Shown here: piece by piece, positions 52,698-61,067 of the stretch | How the letters are laid out: every line of letters starts with the position of its first letter | Position numbering within the stretch: the first letter of the stretch is position 1 | Assembly (NCBI GenBank): GCA_052387235.1 | Contig: JBQTJJ010000001.1 | Location: 1 to 64,000 of the forward strand | Direction of reading: 5' to 3' | DNA length: 64,000 bases | DNA from: JBQTJJ01 sp052387235 | GTDB taxonomy: Bacteria > Actinomycetota > Acidimicrobiia > Acidimicrobiales > GCA-2861595 | Translations under genes and position numbers: made by a program | Notes under the pieces: model-generated | Seen by the model: the letters and a program-made list of their open reading frames with translations, nothing else | What the model was told of the DNA's origin: nothing | Databases searched by the model: none

Positions 52698-55196
52698 ATG
52701 CGCCGGCCCTTCCGGCGGGAGCGCACCGAGCCCGCACCGGCGCCGGCGCCGGCCGCCGCCCCGCCGCCCGCGCCCCCGGCCTCACCGGACCGGGGCGCCC
52801 GCCACGGCCCGTGGGACGAGCTGCCCCGCCTGCGGGCCACGGCCGAGCAGCTGGAGACGACCGCGGCGACAGCGGCGTTCCTTTCCGAGCTGATCACCCG
52901 CCAGCCGGCGCCGGTGGCCCTGCAGCCCCTCAGCCACGACGTCTCGCTCAGCGCGCCGGCCGGCATCGTGCTCGGCATCGCCACCACCGTGGAGCGGCGG
53001 GGGCCGGACGCGGAGCTGCCCCTCGCCCCTCCCCCACCGCCCGCCGGTGCCCCGGCGGGCCGGTCCACACCGGTCCCGGCGGCCAGGCGGCCGGCGAGCG
53101 ACGGACCGGCGGTGCGGGCCAGCGGCGACCGCCGACGGGCCCCGGACCAGGGCCGAATCCGGCCCCTCCCCACCGTGGCGGCCCCGACCCGGGCCGGGCC
53201 GGCGAGGGCTCCCGCTCCGCCTCCTGACACCGCCATCGGCTCGGCCCCGGCCGGCGAGGCGGGCGGCGAGGGCACGGGGGCGGCGACGCTGGGCCGGGCC
53301 GGGCGCGCCGCGCCGGTGCCGGCCCGCGCCCCCGGCGACGACCCCGCCGCCCCGCCGGCCGGGCCCGAGCCCACTGCCACCGCGCCCGACCTGGTGCTGC
53401 CCCCCGTGACCGGCACGACTCGGCCCCCGCCCGGCCACGACCGGACCGCCCCCGCGGGCGCGGCCGCCGCCTCGCCGACCGGGCTCGACCCCGCCTCGCC
53501 GGCCGGGCCCGACCCTGCCCCGCCGGCCGAGCCGGTCCCGGGGCCGGATCCTGCCCCGCCGGCCGAGCCGGGCCCGCGGCCGGCACCAGCGCTCCGCGAG
53601 CCGGCCCCCGTCTCGGTGGACCGGCCCCGCCCGCCGGCCGTCCCGGCGCCGGCCAAGCCCGACCGGCCGCCGCAGCTGCGGGCTCCCACCCTGGGGCGCC
53701 GAGCCGAGGCCCGGCCCCGCATCGGGCCCCCGATGGCGTCGCCGGCCGGCGGCGCCCAGCGGGCCCCCAAGAAGGTGGGCGGCACGGCCACCGGAGGCAG
53801 CTCGCCCGCCCCGGCCACCGGGCCGGTGGCCAAATCGACCGGCGGCGGCGGGCCCGGCGGCGGGGAACCGATGCTGCCGCCGTCGACCCTCCCCGTGCTC
53901 AACCCCGGTGGCGACCTCACGGGCGGGGGTGGATCCGGTGCCGGCCCGGGCGGCGAGACGACCGTGTCCGGCGGCGGGAGCTTCGGGGGCTCCCTCACCG
54001 TGGGCGGCGAGGTCACGGCCGGCGGCGGCCTGACGGCCGGGGGCGGCCTGTCGGCGGGCGGCGAGGGTGTGGTCGGCGGAGGGGCCACCGTGGGAGGCGG
54101 CGTGCTGGCCGGGGGCGACGTCACGGCCGGCGGAGCCGGCACCTTCGGGGGGGCGGCCACGGTGGGCGGCGACCTCTCGGTGGGCGGGGCCGCATCAGTG
54201 GGTGGGGCGGCCGCCGTGGGCGGGGAGATCACGGCCGGCGGGGCCGCCACCGTGGGTGGCTCGGCCACGGTGGGGGCCAACCTGTCGGTCGGGTCCACCG
54301 TCAGCGCCGGCGCCGGCATGTCGGCGCCCACGCTGGCCGTGGGCAGCCTGATCGCCGGCTCGGTGACGGCCGGGTCGGTGGAGGCGGCCACCATCAGCGG
54401 GGGGGGTGGTGGGGGCGCCGGCGGTGGGGCGGCCCGGGCGCCCGACGCCACCGCGCCCCTGGTGAGCCGGCGCCCGCCCCTCACCGAGCGGGCCCACCGG
54501 CCGGAGGACCTGCCCGACGACGTGCGCCGGGACGTGGAAGCGGCGGCCGGCGTCCCCCTGGCCGGCGTGATGGTGCACCGGGGCGCGGGCGTCGGCATCG
54601 AGGCGGGCCGGCGGGAGGCACGGGCCTTCACCGCCGGCGGCGAGGTGTACCTGCCCAGCGAGCACGGCCCCCTCGACCAGGAGCCGGCCCGGTCACTGCT
54701 GGCCCACGAGCTGGTCCACGTCGGCCAGCAGCGCCGCCTCGGCCGGGCCCTCCCCCACGAGGCCACCACGGAGGGCCGCCAGCTGGAGGCCGGCGCGGCC
54801 GACGTGGAGCACCGGGTCTCCACCCTCCCCACCCGGGCCCACCACCCGCCCGGCGACCGCCCGGCCGCGGCCGCCGTCCGGGCCGGCGTGGCCAGCGAGG
54901 CCGGCGACGGCACGGTCCTGTTCTCCCCCCCGCCCGGCGAGGGGCCGGCCGCGACCGGCGCCGCCTCCGTCCCCGTGGCGCGCCCGGGACCGCAGCGGGC
55001 CGCCGGCGACGCCTCCGACACCGGCGCCAGCGCCCCCGCCGCCACCGGCGAGACCACCGGCCCGGCGCCGGCCGGCGCCGGCGACGAGGACGTCGAGGAG
55101 GTCGTCGACAAGCTCTACCGCCCCATCCTCGACCGCCTCCGCCGCGACCTGCTGATCGAGCGGGAGCGGGCCGGGCTCCTGCTGGACCGGAGGTAG
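52698..55196 (+). CDS. Giant low-complexity DUF4157 protein with tail-fibre-like Gly repeats
   Basis: 832 residues in five parts. Residues 1-105 form a helical head (LRATAEQLETTAATAAFLSE, ISLSAPAGI-like). About 105-390 is Pro/Ala-rich. About 415-575 is a repeat of 6-residue units of the form T-V-G-G-x-x (GGSLTVGGEVTAGGGLTAGG onward), as in beta-helical tail fibres. About 600-690 is a DUF4157 module with ARSLLAHELVHVGQQ (His670, Glu671, His674). The C-terminal about 40 residues (DKLYRPILDRLRRDLLIERE) are a conserved helix of such eCIS proteins. It could be a fibre-like or cargo-linked component. Confidence 0.8.
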   Translation: MRRPFRRERTEPAPAPAPAAAPPPAPPASPDRGARHGPWDELPRLRATAEQLETTAATAAFLSELITRQPAPVALQPLSHDVSLSAPAGIVLGIATTVERRGPDAELPLAPPPPPAGAPAGRSTPVPAARRPASDGPAVRASGDRRRAPDQGRIRPLPTVAAPTRAGPARAPAPPPDTAIGSAPAGEAGGEGTGAATLGRAGRAAPVPARAPGDDPAAPPAGPEPTATAPDLVLPPVTGTTRPPPGHDRTAPAGAAAASPTGLDPASPAGPDPAPPAEPVPGPDPAPPAEPGPRPAPALREPAPVSVDRPRPPAVPAPAKPDRPPQLRAPTLGRRAEARPRIGPPMASPAGGAQRAPKKVGGTATGGSSPAPATGPVAKSTGGGGPGGGEPMLPPSTLPVLNPGGDLTGGGGSGAGPGGETTVSGGGSFGGSLTVGGEVTAGGGLTAGGGLSAGGEGVVGGGATVGGGVLAGGDVTAGGAGTFGGAATVGGDLSVGGAASVGGAAAVGGEITAGGAATVGGSATVGANLSVGSTVSAGAGMSAPTLAVGSLIAGSVTAGSVEAATISGGGGGGAGGGAARAPDATAPLVSRRPPLTERAHRPEDLPDDVRRDVEAAAGVPLAGVMVHRGAGVGIEAGRREARAFTAGGEVYLPSEHGPLDQEPARSLLAHELVHVGQQRRLGRALPHEATTEGRQLEAGAADVEHRVSTLPTRAHHPPGDRPAAAAVRAGVASEAGDGTVLFSPPPGEGPAATGAASVPVARPGPQRAAGDASDTGASAPAATGETTGPAPAGAGDEDVEEVVDKLYRPILDRLRRDLLIERERAGLLLDRR

Positions 55197-55200
55197 GGAG

Positions 55201-55635
55201 GTGGCGGCGTCGAAGGACCCGGGCCTGGCCATCCGCTACGAGGTGAAGGTCGACGGCGTGGACCTGGGCGCCTTCACCGAGTGCGACGGGCTGGCCGGCG
55301 AGTACGAGGTCCTCGAGTACCCGGAGGGCGGCAACAACGGCTTCGTCCACCGCCTCCCGGGCCGCCTCAAGCACACCAACGTCACGCTGAAGCGGCCCAT
55401 CGACGCCGAGTCCGGGAAGCTGGCCGCCTGGTTCAGCAGCCTCAAGGACGCGGTGAGCCGCAAGACGGCCTCGATCACCGTCTACGACGGCAACAAGAAG
55501 AAGATCGCGGGCTGGAGCCTGGTGGGGGTCTGGCCGGCCAGGTACAGCGGCCCGAAGCTGTCGTCCACCGACGAGGGCGTGGCCATCGAGACCCTGGAGC
55601 TGGTCCACGACGGCTTCACCCACGAGGGCGGCTGA
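55201..55635 (+). CDS. eCIS inner tube protein, copy 2
   Basis: 144 residues from a GTG 4 bp after the DUF4157 gene. Tube pattern as in the first copy: IRYEVKVDGVDLGAFTECDG, GGNNGFVHRLPGRLKHTNVT, LKRPIDAESGKLAAWFSSLK and AIETLELVHDGF. The two tube proteins are clearly diverged, as Afp1 and Afp5 are. This copy is probably the initiator ring that contacts the spike-baseplate, since it is encoded next to the LysM and VgrG genes. Confidence 0.93.
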   Translation: MAASKDPGLAIRYEVKVDGVDLGAFTECDGLAGEYEVLEYPEGGNNGFVHRLPGRLKHTNVTLKRPIDAESGKLAAWFSSLKDAVSRKTASITVYDGNKKKIAGWSLVGVWPARYSGPKLSSTDEGVAIETLELVHDGFTHEGG

Positions 55636-55638
55636 CCG

Positions 55639-56301
55639 GTGCCCGCCCTCGACAAGGCCTACCTGGCGGTGCAGGGATCGGGCGACCGGCTCGAGTTCGC
55701 CTTCAACCCCACCGAGGTCGACCTGGCCAAGTCCTCGCAGTGGAAGGACTCCAAGAACAAGGGCGCCAAGAAGGCGCCACCCAAGGAGTTCATCGGCACC
55801 AACGCCCGCACGCTGGCCATGGAGCTGCTGTTCGACGGGTGGAACGACGGGAGCGGCGACGTGTCGGCCGCGGTGGAGAAGCTGTTCACCTGGACCTGCC
55901 CCACCGAGGAGTCGCTCAGCAACAACAAGCCGCAGCCGCCCGTGGTGGTCCTGCACTGGGGCGCGACCTCCTACTTCGAGGTCTACGTCAAGCAGGTCCA
56001 GGCCAAGTACACGCTGTTCGACCAGCAGGGCCACCCGGTGCGGGCCACCGTCAAGGTGACCCTGGAGGAGCTGCCCCAGAACCCGGCCGCCCAGAACCCG
56101 TCCTCGGGCGGCGTACCCGGCCGGCGCACGTACCAGATGACGGCCGGCGACACCCTGCAGTCGGTGGCCTACCGCGAGTACCGCCGGCCCCAGTACTGGC
56201 GGGCCCTGGCCGAGGTCAACGGCATCGACGACCCGATCCGGGTGCGGCCCGGGACCCAGCTGCTCGTCCCGCCCGCCACCGAAGCGGCCCGGCTGTCGTA
56301 G
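55639..56301 (+). CDS. CIS-tube domain protein with C-terminal LysM (Afp7-like)
   Basis: 220 residues from a GTG. N-terminal CIS_tube-type domain: LEFAFNPTEVDLAKSSQWKD, KEFIGTNARTLAMELLFDGW and TEESLSNNKPQPPVVVLHWG. A LysM module follows (about 165-215) with YQMTAGDTLQSVAYREYRRP and VRPGTQLLVPP. In related particles this protein links the tube to the spike hub. It lies in a tight run between the second tube and the VgrG-like gene. Confidence 0.92.
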   Translation: MPALDKAYLAVQGSGDRLEFAFNPTEVDLAKSSQWKDSKNKGAKKAPPKEFIGTNARTLAMELLFDGWNDGSGDVSAAVEKLFTWTCPTEESLSNNKPQPPVVVLHWGATSYFEVYVKQVQAKYTLFDQQGHPVRATVKVTLEELPQNPAAQNPSSGGVPGRRTYQMTAGDTLQSVAYREYRRPQYWRALAEVNGIDDPIRVRPGTQLLVPPATEAARLS

Positions 56302-56311
56302 GGGGAGGAGC

Positions 56312-58045
56312 GTGCCCGACACCCAGCAGTTCGGAGCCAAGCCGGTGATCGAGATCGACGGCAGCCCCCTGCCATCGAGCGTGGAGCCGGCCCTGGAGGA
56401 GGTGGTGGTGGACGACCACCTCCACCTGCCCGACATGTTCCTGCTGCGGCTGCGCGACGACGGCAAGGACGTGTTCCGGCAGCTGGCGGTGCGCATCGGC
56501 AGCAGGGTCACCATCTCGGCCACCCCCGTCGGCGACGGGCGCCAGGACCCGCTCATCGTGGGCGAGGTCACCGCCCTGGAGGCCGAGTACGACAAGACCG
56601 GGACCCACGCACTGGTACGCGGCTACGACCTGTCCCACCGGCTGTGCCGGGGCCGCAGGACCCAGACCTTCAACGACGTCACCGACTCCGACCTGGCCGC
56701 CCAGATCGCCGAGGGGGCCGGCCTCGACCTGGGCCACGTCGACGCCACCTCCACCACCTACGAGCACGTGTCCCAGGTGAACGTCAACGACTGGGAGTTC
56801 CTCAAGGCCCGGGCCCGGGAGATCGGCTACGAGGTTGCGGTGGTGCTGGGCAAGTTCGAGTGGCGGCGCCCCGCCGAGTCGTCGGCCGGCCCGGGCGAGT
56901 CGGGCGTGGAGCCGGGAGAGCCCACCCAGCTGGTGCTGGGCTCCAACCTCGAGTGGTTCCGGCCCCGGGTGACGGCCGGCGAGCAGGTGAAGGAGGCCCA
57001 GGTGCGGGGGTGGGACCCCACCACCAAGCAGAAGGTGGTGGCCACTGCCGCGGCCGCCACGACCAGCGCGTCGGTGGGCCTGGGGCCGGCCGAGCTGGCC
57101 GGCACCTTCGGCAACCCCACCTACGTGTGCGTCGACCTGCCCCTGGCCACCCAGGCCGAGGCCGACGCCGCCGCCGCCGCCCTCATCGAGCAGATCGGCA
57201 GCGTCCACTGCGAGGCCGACGGCGTCGCCCAGGGCAACCCGAAGCTCCGGGCCGGCACGGCCGTGAGCGTGTCGCTGGCGGGCTGGCCCTACGACGGCCG
57301 CTACACCATCACGTCCTCCCGCCACTGCTACAGCCCCGGCGGGTACCGGTCGCACTTCCAGGTGAGCGGGCGCAACGAGCGCTCCCTGCTGGGCCTGGCC
57401 TCCATGGGCGCCACCAAGGGCAACGGCAGCGCGGGCGGGCCGCCCATGTACGGCGTGGTGATCGCCCAGGTCACCGACCTCGACGACCCCGAGGAGCTGG
57501 GCCGGGTCAAGCTGGCCATGCCCTGGCTGTCGGACACGTACGAGTCCTGGTGGGCCCGCGTGGTGCAGCTCGGGGCCGGCGACCAGCGGGGGGCGGTCTG
57601 GCTCCCGGAGGTGGACGACGAGGTGCTCGTGGCCTTCGAGCACGGCGACGTGCGCCGGCCCTACGTCATCGGCAGCCTGTGGAACGGCGTGGACAGGCCG
57701 AACCTGGGCTCGCGCCTGTTCGACCACGGCGCCGTGAAGCGGCGTGGCTTCGTGTCCAAGAAGGGCCACCGCCTGGTGTTCTTCGACGACGACGGCAAGT
57801 CGGGAGTGGCCACCATCACGGCTGACGACGGACTGCGCATCTCGCTCAACCAGACCGAGACGACGATCAAGGTGACCAGCTCGGGCAAGGTCGAGATCCA
57901 GGGCACGGGCGAGGTCTCCATCACGTCCAGCAGCAACGTCACGGTGGAGGCCACCGGCAAGCTCGACCTCAAGGGGTCGGCCGGCGTCAGCATCGACGGC
58001 GGCCCCCAGGTGGCCATCACCGGCGGGGTGGTGAAGCTCAATTGA
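56312..58045 (+). CDS. VgrG/gp5-gp27-like central spike protein
   Basis: 577 residues from a GTG. The hub part (about 1-350) has DRKFEV-type beta domains such as DVTDSDLAAQIAEGAGLDLG and YEHVSQVNVNDWEFLKARA. The OB-fold (about 375-465) starts MYGVVIAQVTDLDDPEELGR and includes VKLAMPWLSDTYESWWARVV and VLVAFEHGDVRRPYVIGSLW. A C-terminal beta-helix follows: TTIKVTSSGKVEIQGTGEVS and GSAGVSIDGGPQVAITGG. It would form the membrane-puncturing spike, tipped by the DUF4280 protein. A hairpin separates it from the gp25 gene. Confidence 0.95.
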   Translation: MPDTQQFGAKPVIEIDGSPLPSSVEPALEEVVVDDHLHLPDMFLLRLRDDGKDVFRQLAVRIGSRVTISATPVGDGRQDPLIVGEVTALEAEYDKTGTHALVRGYDLSHRLCRGRRTQTFNDVTDSDLAAQIAEGAGLDLGHVDATSTTYEHVSQVNVNDWEFLKARAREIGYEVAVVLGKFEWRRPAESSAGPGESGVEPGEPTQLVLGSNLEWFRPRVTAGEQVKEAQVRGWDPTTKQKVVATAAAATTSASVGLGPAELAGTFGNPTYVCVDLPLATQAEADAAAAALIEQIGSVHCEADGVAQGNPKLRAGTAVSVSLAGWPYDGRYTITSSRHCYSPGGYRSHFQVSGRNERSLLGLASMGATKGNGSAGGPPMYGVVIAQVTDLDDPEELGRVKLAMPWLSDTYESWWARVVQLGAGDQRGAVWLPEVDDEVLVAFEHGDVRRPYVIGSLWNGVDRPNLGSRLFDHGAVKRRGFVSKKGHRLVFFDDDGKSGVATITADDGLRISLNQTETTIKVTSSGKVEIQGTGEVSITSSSNVTVEATGKLDLKGSAGVSIDGGPQVAITGGVVKLN

Positions 58046-58058
58046 CGGCGGCGGATGG

Positions 58059-58106
58059 GGCTGGGGCCCCCATCTCGGCGAGGAGGCTGGGGTTGGGGCC
58101 CCAGCC
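58059..58106 (+). terminator. Inverted repeat between spike and gp25 genes
   Basis: GGCTGGGGCCCC (58059-58070) pairs perfectly with GGGGCCCCAGCC (58095-58106) with a 24-nt loop, inside a 73-bp gap of an otherwise tightly packed operon. It may be a partial terminator that lowers expression of the downstream baseplate genes. No T-run follows. Confidence 0.5.
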
Positions 58107-58118
58107 GGGGAGAGAACA

Positions 58119-58511
58119 TTGAGTAGTGAGTTCATTGGCGCGGGGTGGGCCTATCCCGTTCGCACGGACGCGACCGGGGGCATCGCCCTGGTGTCGGGGG
58201 ACCGGGAACTGGCCGAGAGCATCCGGCTCATCCTGGGCACGGCCTACGGCGACCGGCCCATGCGGCCCGAGTTCGGCTGCGCCATCCACGACTTCGTGTT
58301 CTCCCCCGCCGACACCGGGATGGCCGGCCTCATCGCCTACGAGGTCCAGGCCTCGCTGGCCCGCTGGGAGCCCCGCATCGTGGTGCAGGGGGTGGACGTG
58401 AGCTTCGACCCGGACCGGCCCGTCGTCTACATCGACCTGCGCTACTCCACCAGCGACGCCAACGACCCCCGCAACCTCGTCTTCCCCTTCTACTACCTGC
58501 CGGAGGAGTGA
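58119..58511 (+). CDS. gp25/W-like baseplate wedge protein
   Basis: 130 residues, probably from a TTG at 58119 preceded by GGGGAGAG. FIGAGWAYPVRTDATGGIAL and the core GDRELAESIRLILGTAYGDR, PMRPEFGCAIHDFVF are the signature of T4 gp25-like baseplate proteins. A conserved EVQASLARWEPRIVV and FPFYYLPEE end it. It anchors the sheath to the baseplate in Afp9/Pvc9-type systems. The stop is 1 bp before the start of the next gene. Confidence 0.95.
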   Translation: MSSEFIGAGWAYPVRTDATGGIALVSGDRELAESIRLILGTAYGDRPMRPEFGCAIHDFVFSPADTGMAGLIAYEVQASLARWEPRIVVQGVDVSFDPDRPVVYIDLRYSTSDANDPRNLVFPFYYLPEE

Positions 58512-58512
58512 G

Positions 58513-60453
58513 ATGGCGCTCCCCGCCCCCAACCTCGACGACCGCCGCTTCCAGGACCTCGTCGACGACTGCAAGCGGCTGGTGCAGCAGCGGTGCCCCG
58601 AGTGGACCGACCACAACGTCCACGACCCCGGGGTCACGCTTCTCGAGACCTTCGCCTGGCTGGCCGACCAGCTCCTCTACCGGCTCAACCGGGTGCCGGA
58701 CAAGAACTACGTGAAGTTCCTGGAGCTGGTGGGCGTGCGCCTGTTCCCGCCCAACGCGGCCCGGGCCGGCGTCACCTTCTGGCTGTCGGCGCCGCGGCCC
58801 GACACCGTCCGCATCCCGTCGGGCACGCGGGTGGCCACGCCCCGCGCCGGCTCCGAGGAGCTGGTGGCCTTCACGACCCTGGACGACGTCGACGTCGTCC
58901 CCTGCCGGGTCGCCCACGTCCTGTCCACCGTGGCCGAGGGGGCCTACCGCCACCACGACGACGCCCTCGGGCTGGAGCAGGAGTTCGCCTGCTTCGACCA
59001 GGTCCCCAAACCCGGCGACAGCCTGCTGGTCGGCCTGGACGACGCCGTCCCGTCCTGCGCCGTGGTGGTGCGCTTCGACGCGCGCATCGAAGGCATAGGC
59101 GTCGACCCCGACCGGCCGCCGCTGGCGTGGGAGGCGTGGGACGGCGAGGGCTGGGCCGCCTGCCAGCTGGACACCGACACCACCGGCGGCATCAACCGGG
59201 CCGGCGACGTCGTGCTCCACGTGCCGCCCAGCCACACCACGGCCATCGTCGACCGGCTCCGGGCCGGGTGGCTGCGGGCCCGGGTGCTGGAGGCAGAGGA
59301 CGACCAGCCCGCCTACAGCGCCTCGCCGTCGGTGCAGCGCCTGTCGGCGTTCACCATCGGAGCCACCACGCCGGCTGTCAACGCCGAGGTGGTGGAGGAC
59401 GAGGTGCTCGGGTTCTCCGACGGCACGCCCGGGCAGTGCTTCCGGGTGAGCCGGCTGCCCATCGTCCCGGTGGGCGACCCCGTGGTGGTCGAGGTGGCGG
59501 GCGACGACTGGGAGCCGTGGGAGGAGGTCGAGGACTGGGCGTCGAGCGGGCCCGACGACGCCCGCTTCGTGGTCGACCGTGTCAGCGGTGAGGTGCGCTT
59601 CGGCCCGGCCGTGCGCCAGCCCGACGGCACCGTGACCTCCTACGGCCGGGTCCCGCCCAAGGGCGCGGCCGTGCGCATCCGCTCCTACCGCACCGGCGGA
59701 GGCCAGCGGGGCAACGTGGCCCGGCGCAGCCTCACCGTGCTCAAGTCCTCGATCCCGTTCGTGGCGCGCGTCGAGAACCGGTCCGCGGCCTCGGGCGGCC
59801 GGGACGGCGAGACGGTGGGGAACGCCAAGGAGCGGGGGCCCATCACCCTTCGGTCGAGGGGCCGGGCCGTCACGGCCGAGGACTTCGAGTCCATCGCCGG
59901 CCAGGCCGCGCTGGAGGTTGCCCGGACCCGCTGCACGCCGGTCACCGACGGCGACGGCGGGAGCGGCGTGCGCGTGCTGATCGTCCCCCACGCCACCGAC
60001 GACCGGGGCCGCCTCTCGTTCGGTCAGATGGTGCCGGCCGACGAGACCTACCAGAAGGTGGCCGCCGCCCTGGACGAGCGCCGCATCGTGGGCACGCGGG
60101 TGGTGGTGGAGCCGCCCGAGTACATGGGCGTCACCGTGGTGGCCCGCCTGCGGCCCCACCCGTCGGCCAACCAGGCCCGCCTCCGCGAGGCCGCCCTGGA
60201 GGCGCTGTTCGGCTACTTCCACCCGCTGCGGGGCGGACCCGACGGGGATGGTTGGCCGTTCGGCCGGCCCGTCCACGTGGGCGAGGTCTACGCCGTGCTC
60301 CAGGGCCTGCCCGGGCTCGGCATCATCGAGGACGCCCGCCTGTTCACCGCCAACCCGGCCACCATCGAGCGGGGCCGCGACGCCGTGCCGCGCATCGACC
60401 TGGAGCCCAACCAGCTCGTCTTCTCCGTGGACCACCAGGTGGTCCTCCGGTGA
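58513..60453 (+). CDS. Baseplate J-like protein (Afp11-type wedge)
   Basis: 646 residues. N-terminus DDRRFQDLVDDCKRLVQQRC, EWTDHNVHDPGVTLLETFAW and LADQLLYRLNRVPDKNYVKF is typical of the putative baseplate assembly family (TIGR02243-like). Later features: IPSGTRVATPRAG, ARSLTVL-type linkers, and TLRSRGRAVTAEDFESIAGQ, the conserved J-like core. The C-terminal about 100 residues include YMGVTVVARLRPHPSANQAR. It forms the wedge ring that triggers contraction. It overlaps no neighbour; the next gene starts 53 bp later. Confidence 0.93.
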   Translation: MALPAPNLDDRRFQDLVDDCKRLVQQRCPEWTDHNVHDPGVTLLETFAWLADQLLYRLNRVPDKNYVKFLELVGVRLFPPNAARAGVTFWLSAPRPDTVRIPSGTRVATPRAGSEELVAFTTLDDVDVVPCRVAHVLSTVAEGAYRHHDDALGLEQEFACFDQVPKPGDSLLVGLDDAVPSCAVVVRFDARIEGIGVDPDRPPLAWEAWDGEGWAACQLDTDTTGGINRAGDVVLHVPPSHTTAIVDRLRAGWLRARVLEAEDDQPAYSASPSVQRLSAFTIGATTPAVNAEVVEDEVLGFSDGTPGQCFRVSRLPIVPVGDPVVVEVAGDDWEPWEEVEDWASSGPDDARFVVDRVSGEVRFGPAVRQPDGTVTSYGRVPPKGAAVRIRSYRTGGGQRGNVARRSLTVLKSSIPFVARVENRSAASGGRDGETVGNAKERGPITLRSRGRAVTAEDFESIAGQAALEVARTRCTPVTDGDGGSGVRVLIVPHATDDRGRLSFGQMVPADETYQKVAAALDERRIVGTRVVVEPPEYMGVTVVARLRPHPSANQARLREAALEALFGYFHPLRGGPDGDGWPFGRPVHVGEVYAVLQGLPGLGIIEDARLFTANPATIERGRDAVPRIDLEPNQLVFSVDHQVVLR

Positions 60454-60505
60454 CGGCCGGGGTGGGTACGATCGTGGCCGCGGCGGCCGGGAGGGGGTCG
60501 ATGGC

Positions 60506-61048
60506 GTGCGAGGGCTGATCGAGGGCCTGGCCAGCCCCCACCCGCTCGAACCCATGCTGCCCCCCATGTTGCGGGGCGAGGACTTCCTGGAGCGCTTCAC
60601 CGGTGCCCTCGACGATGTGCTGGCACCGGCCTTGTGCGCCCTCGACAACCTGCCCGCCTACCTCGACCCGGTGCTGGCGCCGCCCGACTTCCTGGCCTGG
60701 CTCGGCAGCTGGTTGGGGATGGACCTCGACGACGACTGGCCGCTCGACCGGCGCCGCACCATGGTCGCCCACGCCGCCGGTCTGTACGAGCGGCGCGGGA
60801 CGGTGTCCGGACTGGCCGACCTGGTGGCCCTGTACACGGGGGCGGGGCCGGAGATCGTGGAGGGCGGCGGGGTCTCGTGGTCGGCCACACCGGGCGGCAG
60901 CCTCCCGGGCACGGGGTCCCCGCTCGTCCTGGTACGGGCCCGCTTCGCGGGCGACCCGCCAACCGACACCGACCTGGCCCGTATCGACGGGCTGGTGGCG
61001 GCGGCCAAGCCGGCCCATCTCCAGCACACCGTGGAGGTCCTGCCGTGA
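60506..61048 (+). CDS. Tail protein I-like baseplate protein (TIGR02242-like)
   Basis: 180 residues from the GTG at 60506, the last in-frame start before the conserved region. RGLIEGLASPHPLEPMLPPM, RFTGALDDVLAPALCALDNL, PPDFLAWLGSWLGMDLDDDW, PLDRRRTMVAHAAGLYERRG and TVSGLADLVALYTG are the standard blocks of this phage-tail domain found next to the J-like gene. It completes the baseplate (Afp12 position). Its stop is 20 bp before the zinc-ribbon gene. Confidence 0.92.
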   Translation: MRGLIEGLASPHPLEPMLPPMLRGEDFLERFTGALDDVLAPALCALDNLPAYLDPVLAPPDFLAWLGSWLGMDLDDDWPLDRRRTMVAHAAGLYERRGTVSGLADLVALYTGAGPEIVEGGGVSWSATPGGSLPGTGSPLVLVRARFAGDPPTDTDLARIDGLVAAAKPAHLQHTVEVLP

Positions 61049-61067
61049 ACGAGAGGGCTGGCGGCCG

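Noticed and set aside
53950..54420. CRISPR-like or tandem DNA repeat array
   Set aside because: The repetition is at protein level (Gly-rich hexads) in an open frame. Unit lengths are short and there are no unique spacers.
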